6,213 bases of DNA from Candidatus Hikarchaeia archaeon HikBin4 (GTDB lineage Archaea; Halobacteriota; Halobacteria; Halobacteriales; Hikarchaeaceae). Where the stretch lies: NCBI GenBank assembly GCA_009889685.1, contig WTZT01000036.1:1-6213 (forward strand), written 5' to 3'. Below, piece after piece: positions 5,366-6,213 of the stretch (the stretch's first letter is position 1; each line of letters starts with the position of its first letter). Position numbers and translations under genes: made by a program. The notes under the pieces were generated by a model. That model saw only the letters and a list, made by a program, of their open reading frames with translations. It was not told the DNA's origin and ran no database searches.

Positions 5366-6213
5366 ATGGCAGATGAACATCAATTCATACAAAAAGGACT
5401 GCAAAATTCTCAAATAAATGAGTATCTACAATCTACACTTCAACGTGCGGGATATGGGGGCATGGAAATAGCTAAGACCCCCATGGGGACTCAAATAGTA
5501 CTCAAAGCAGAAAAGCCTGGAATGGTAATTGGAAAAAGTGGTAAAAAAATACGTGAAATAACTGCGGCTCTCAAAGCCAACTTCTCCCTCGACGATCCTC
5601 AAATAGACGTACAAGAAGTCCACGAACCTGATCTTAATGCCCAAATAGTTGCTGATAGATTGGCTAACGCCCTTGAACGCGGTTGGTACTTCCGAAAAGC
5701 AGGCCATACGACCGTAGACCGAATTATGGCGTCGGGGGCATTAGGTGCCGAAATTGTTTTATCAGGAAAAGTCACCGGGTCACGTGGCAGAGTTGAAAAA
5801 TTCAACCGTGGATATATCAAACATAATGGTGAACCTGCCCAAGAAATAGTTGATCGTGGTCAATCCGTGGCAATACTCAAACTAGGTACTATTGGAGTAA
5901 ATGTAAAACTCATCCCTCCAGGTGCTAAACTACCTGATGATTTTTTCATCCTTGATACAATCCCCGGAGAAGAAGAACCAGTTGGCACAGAATCGGGTCC
6001 AGAAAATGAGGCAATAGACGGCCTGTTGACCCCCACATCCGAATCAGTAGAATTGCCTCCTGATTCCGACGCCGCTCTTGCTATAGAGGAAATAATAGTA
6101 GAAGCGCCAGAACCATCCCCTCAAAACGAAGAAATCAATCTTAAACTAACAGATCTTCCAGGCATTGGTCTCTCAAAAGCCCAAGCACTCGAAGAAGCAG
6201 GATTTGGTACTAT
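5366..6213 (+). CDS. rps3: Small-subunit ribosomal protein uS3 (S3p) with acidic linker and C-terminal helix-hairpin-helix extension; 3' end cut by window
   Basis: The frame stays open from the ATG at 5366 to the window end, giving 282 residues without a stop. Residues 1-110 hold the type II KH domain with PGMVIGKSGKKIREIT (51-66), whose GKSG (56-59) is the RNA-binding GxxG loop. The S3 C-terminal domain follows: KAGHTTVDRIMASGALGAEI (111-130), LSGKVTGSRGRVEKFNRGYI (132-151) and GEPAQ. In the 30S head uS3 lines the mRNA entry channel. The core ends near residue 190-200. Residues 201-258 form a linker with 17 Asp/Glu and no Lys/Arg. Residues 261-282 (LTDLPGIGLSKAQALEEAGF and onward) read as a helix-hairpin-helix with the PGIG hairpin, close to those of RadA and the haloarchaeal L32e extension. 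Acidic S3 tails are known in archaea; the HhH is the unusual part. It begins directly after the rpl22 stop. Confidence 0.95.
   Translation, partial: MADEHQFIQKGLQNSQINEYLQSTLQRAGYGGMEIAKTPMGTQIVLKAEKPGMVIGKSGKKIREITAALKANFSLDDPQIDVQEVHEPDLNAQIVADRLANALERGWYFRKAGHTTVDRIMASGALGAEIVLSGKVTGSRGRVEKFNRGYIKHNGEPAQEIVDRGQSVAILKLGTIGVNVKLIPPGAKLPDDFFILDTIPGEEEPVGTESGPENEAIDGLLTPTSESVELPPDSDAALAIEEIIVEAPEPSPQNEEINLKLTDLPGIGLSKAQALEEAGFGT

Noticed and set aside
5426..5820. Minus-strand open frames opposite rps3
   Set aside because: They are shadows of the uS3 KH and C-terminal domains, which read continuously on the plus strand.
1..6213. CRISPR array, insertion sequence, attachment site or defence system
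   Set aside because: No regularly spaced repeats, transposase motifs or direct-repeat boundaries were seen; the tRNA-Gly has no visible duplicated 3' end in the window.

Overview
The window is the start of an archaeal S10/spc-type ribosomal protein cluster with a short accessory stretch in front of it. The gene order is SPOUT methyltransferase (DUF171), uL3, uL4, uL23, uL2, uS19, uL22, uS3. This order, the archaeal/eukaryotic type of each ribosomal protein, TATA-like promoters, leaderless genes and a tRNA without encoded CCA all point to a euryarchaeote. The fairly AT-rich sequence and the style of the proteins suggest an uncultured marine lineage such as Marine Group II/III (Poseidoniales and relatives, Thermoplasmatota). 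That placement is an impression from reading, not a computed phylogeny.

Left part (1-656): a partial gene for an FMN-dependent alpha-hydroxy-acid oxidase (lactate oxidase/monooxygenase type) runs leftwards off the window. A small three-helix membrane protein of unknown function diverges from it. Between them lies a palindromic ATATATAT about 27 and 30 nt from the two start codons, which could be a shared bidirectional promoter for two leaderless genes. A tRNA-Gly(GCC) gene on the minus strand follows, with a TATA-like box upstream of it.

Middle gap (657-881): no convincing gene. It contains a pyrimidine-rich stretch, a compact GC-rich patch with several short inverted repeats (779-830), and a 17-nt sequence resembling a tRNA D-arm just before the ribosomal cluster. 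The cluster promoter is probably here but cannot be fixed with confidence.

Right part (882-6213): eight tightly packed plus-strand genes with gaps of 14 nt or less, two 4-nt ATGA overlaps, and Shine-Dalgarno-like sequences before only some genes. The products are parts of the 50S (uL3, uL4, uL23, uL2, uL22) and 30S (uS19, uS3) subunits, led by a predicted RNA methyltransferase whose gene is classically next to rpl3 in archaea. The last gene, uS3, is cut by the window end. It carries an unusual C-terminal extension: an acidic linker with no Lys/Arg, then a helix-hairpin-helix motif like those in RadA and in the N-terminal extension of haloarchaeal L32e. This is the most notable feature of the window.
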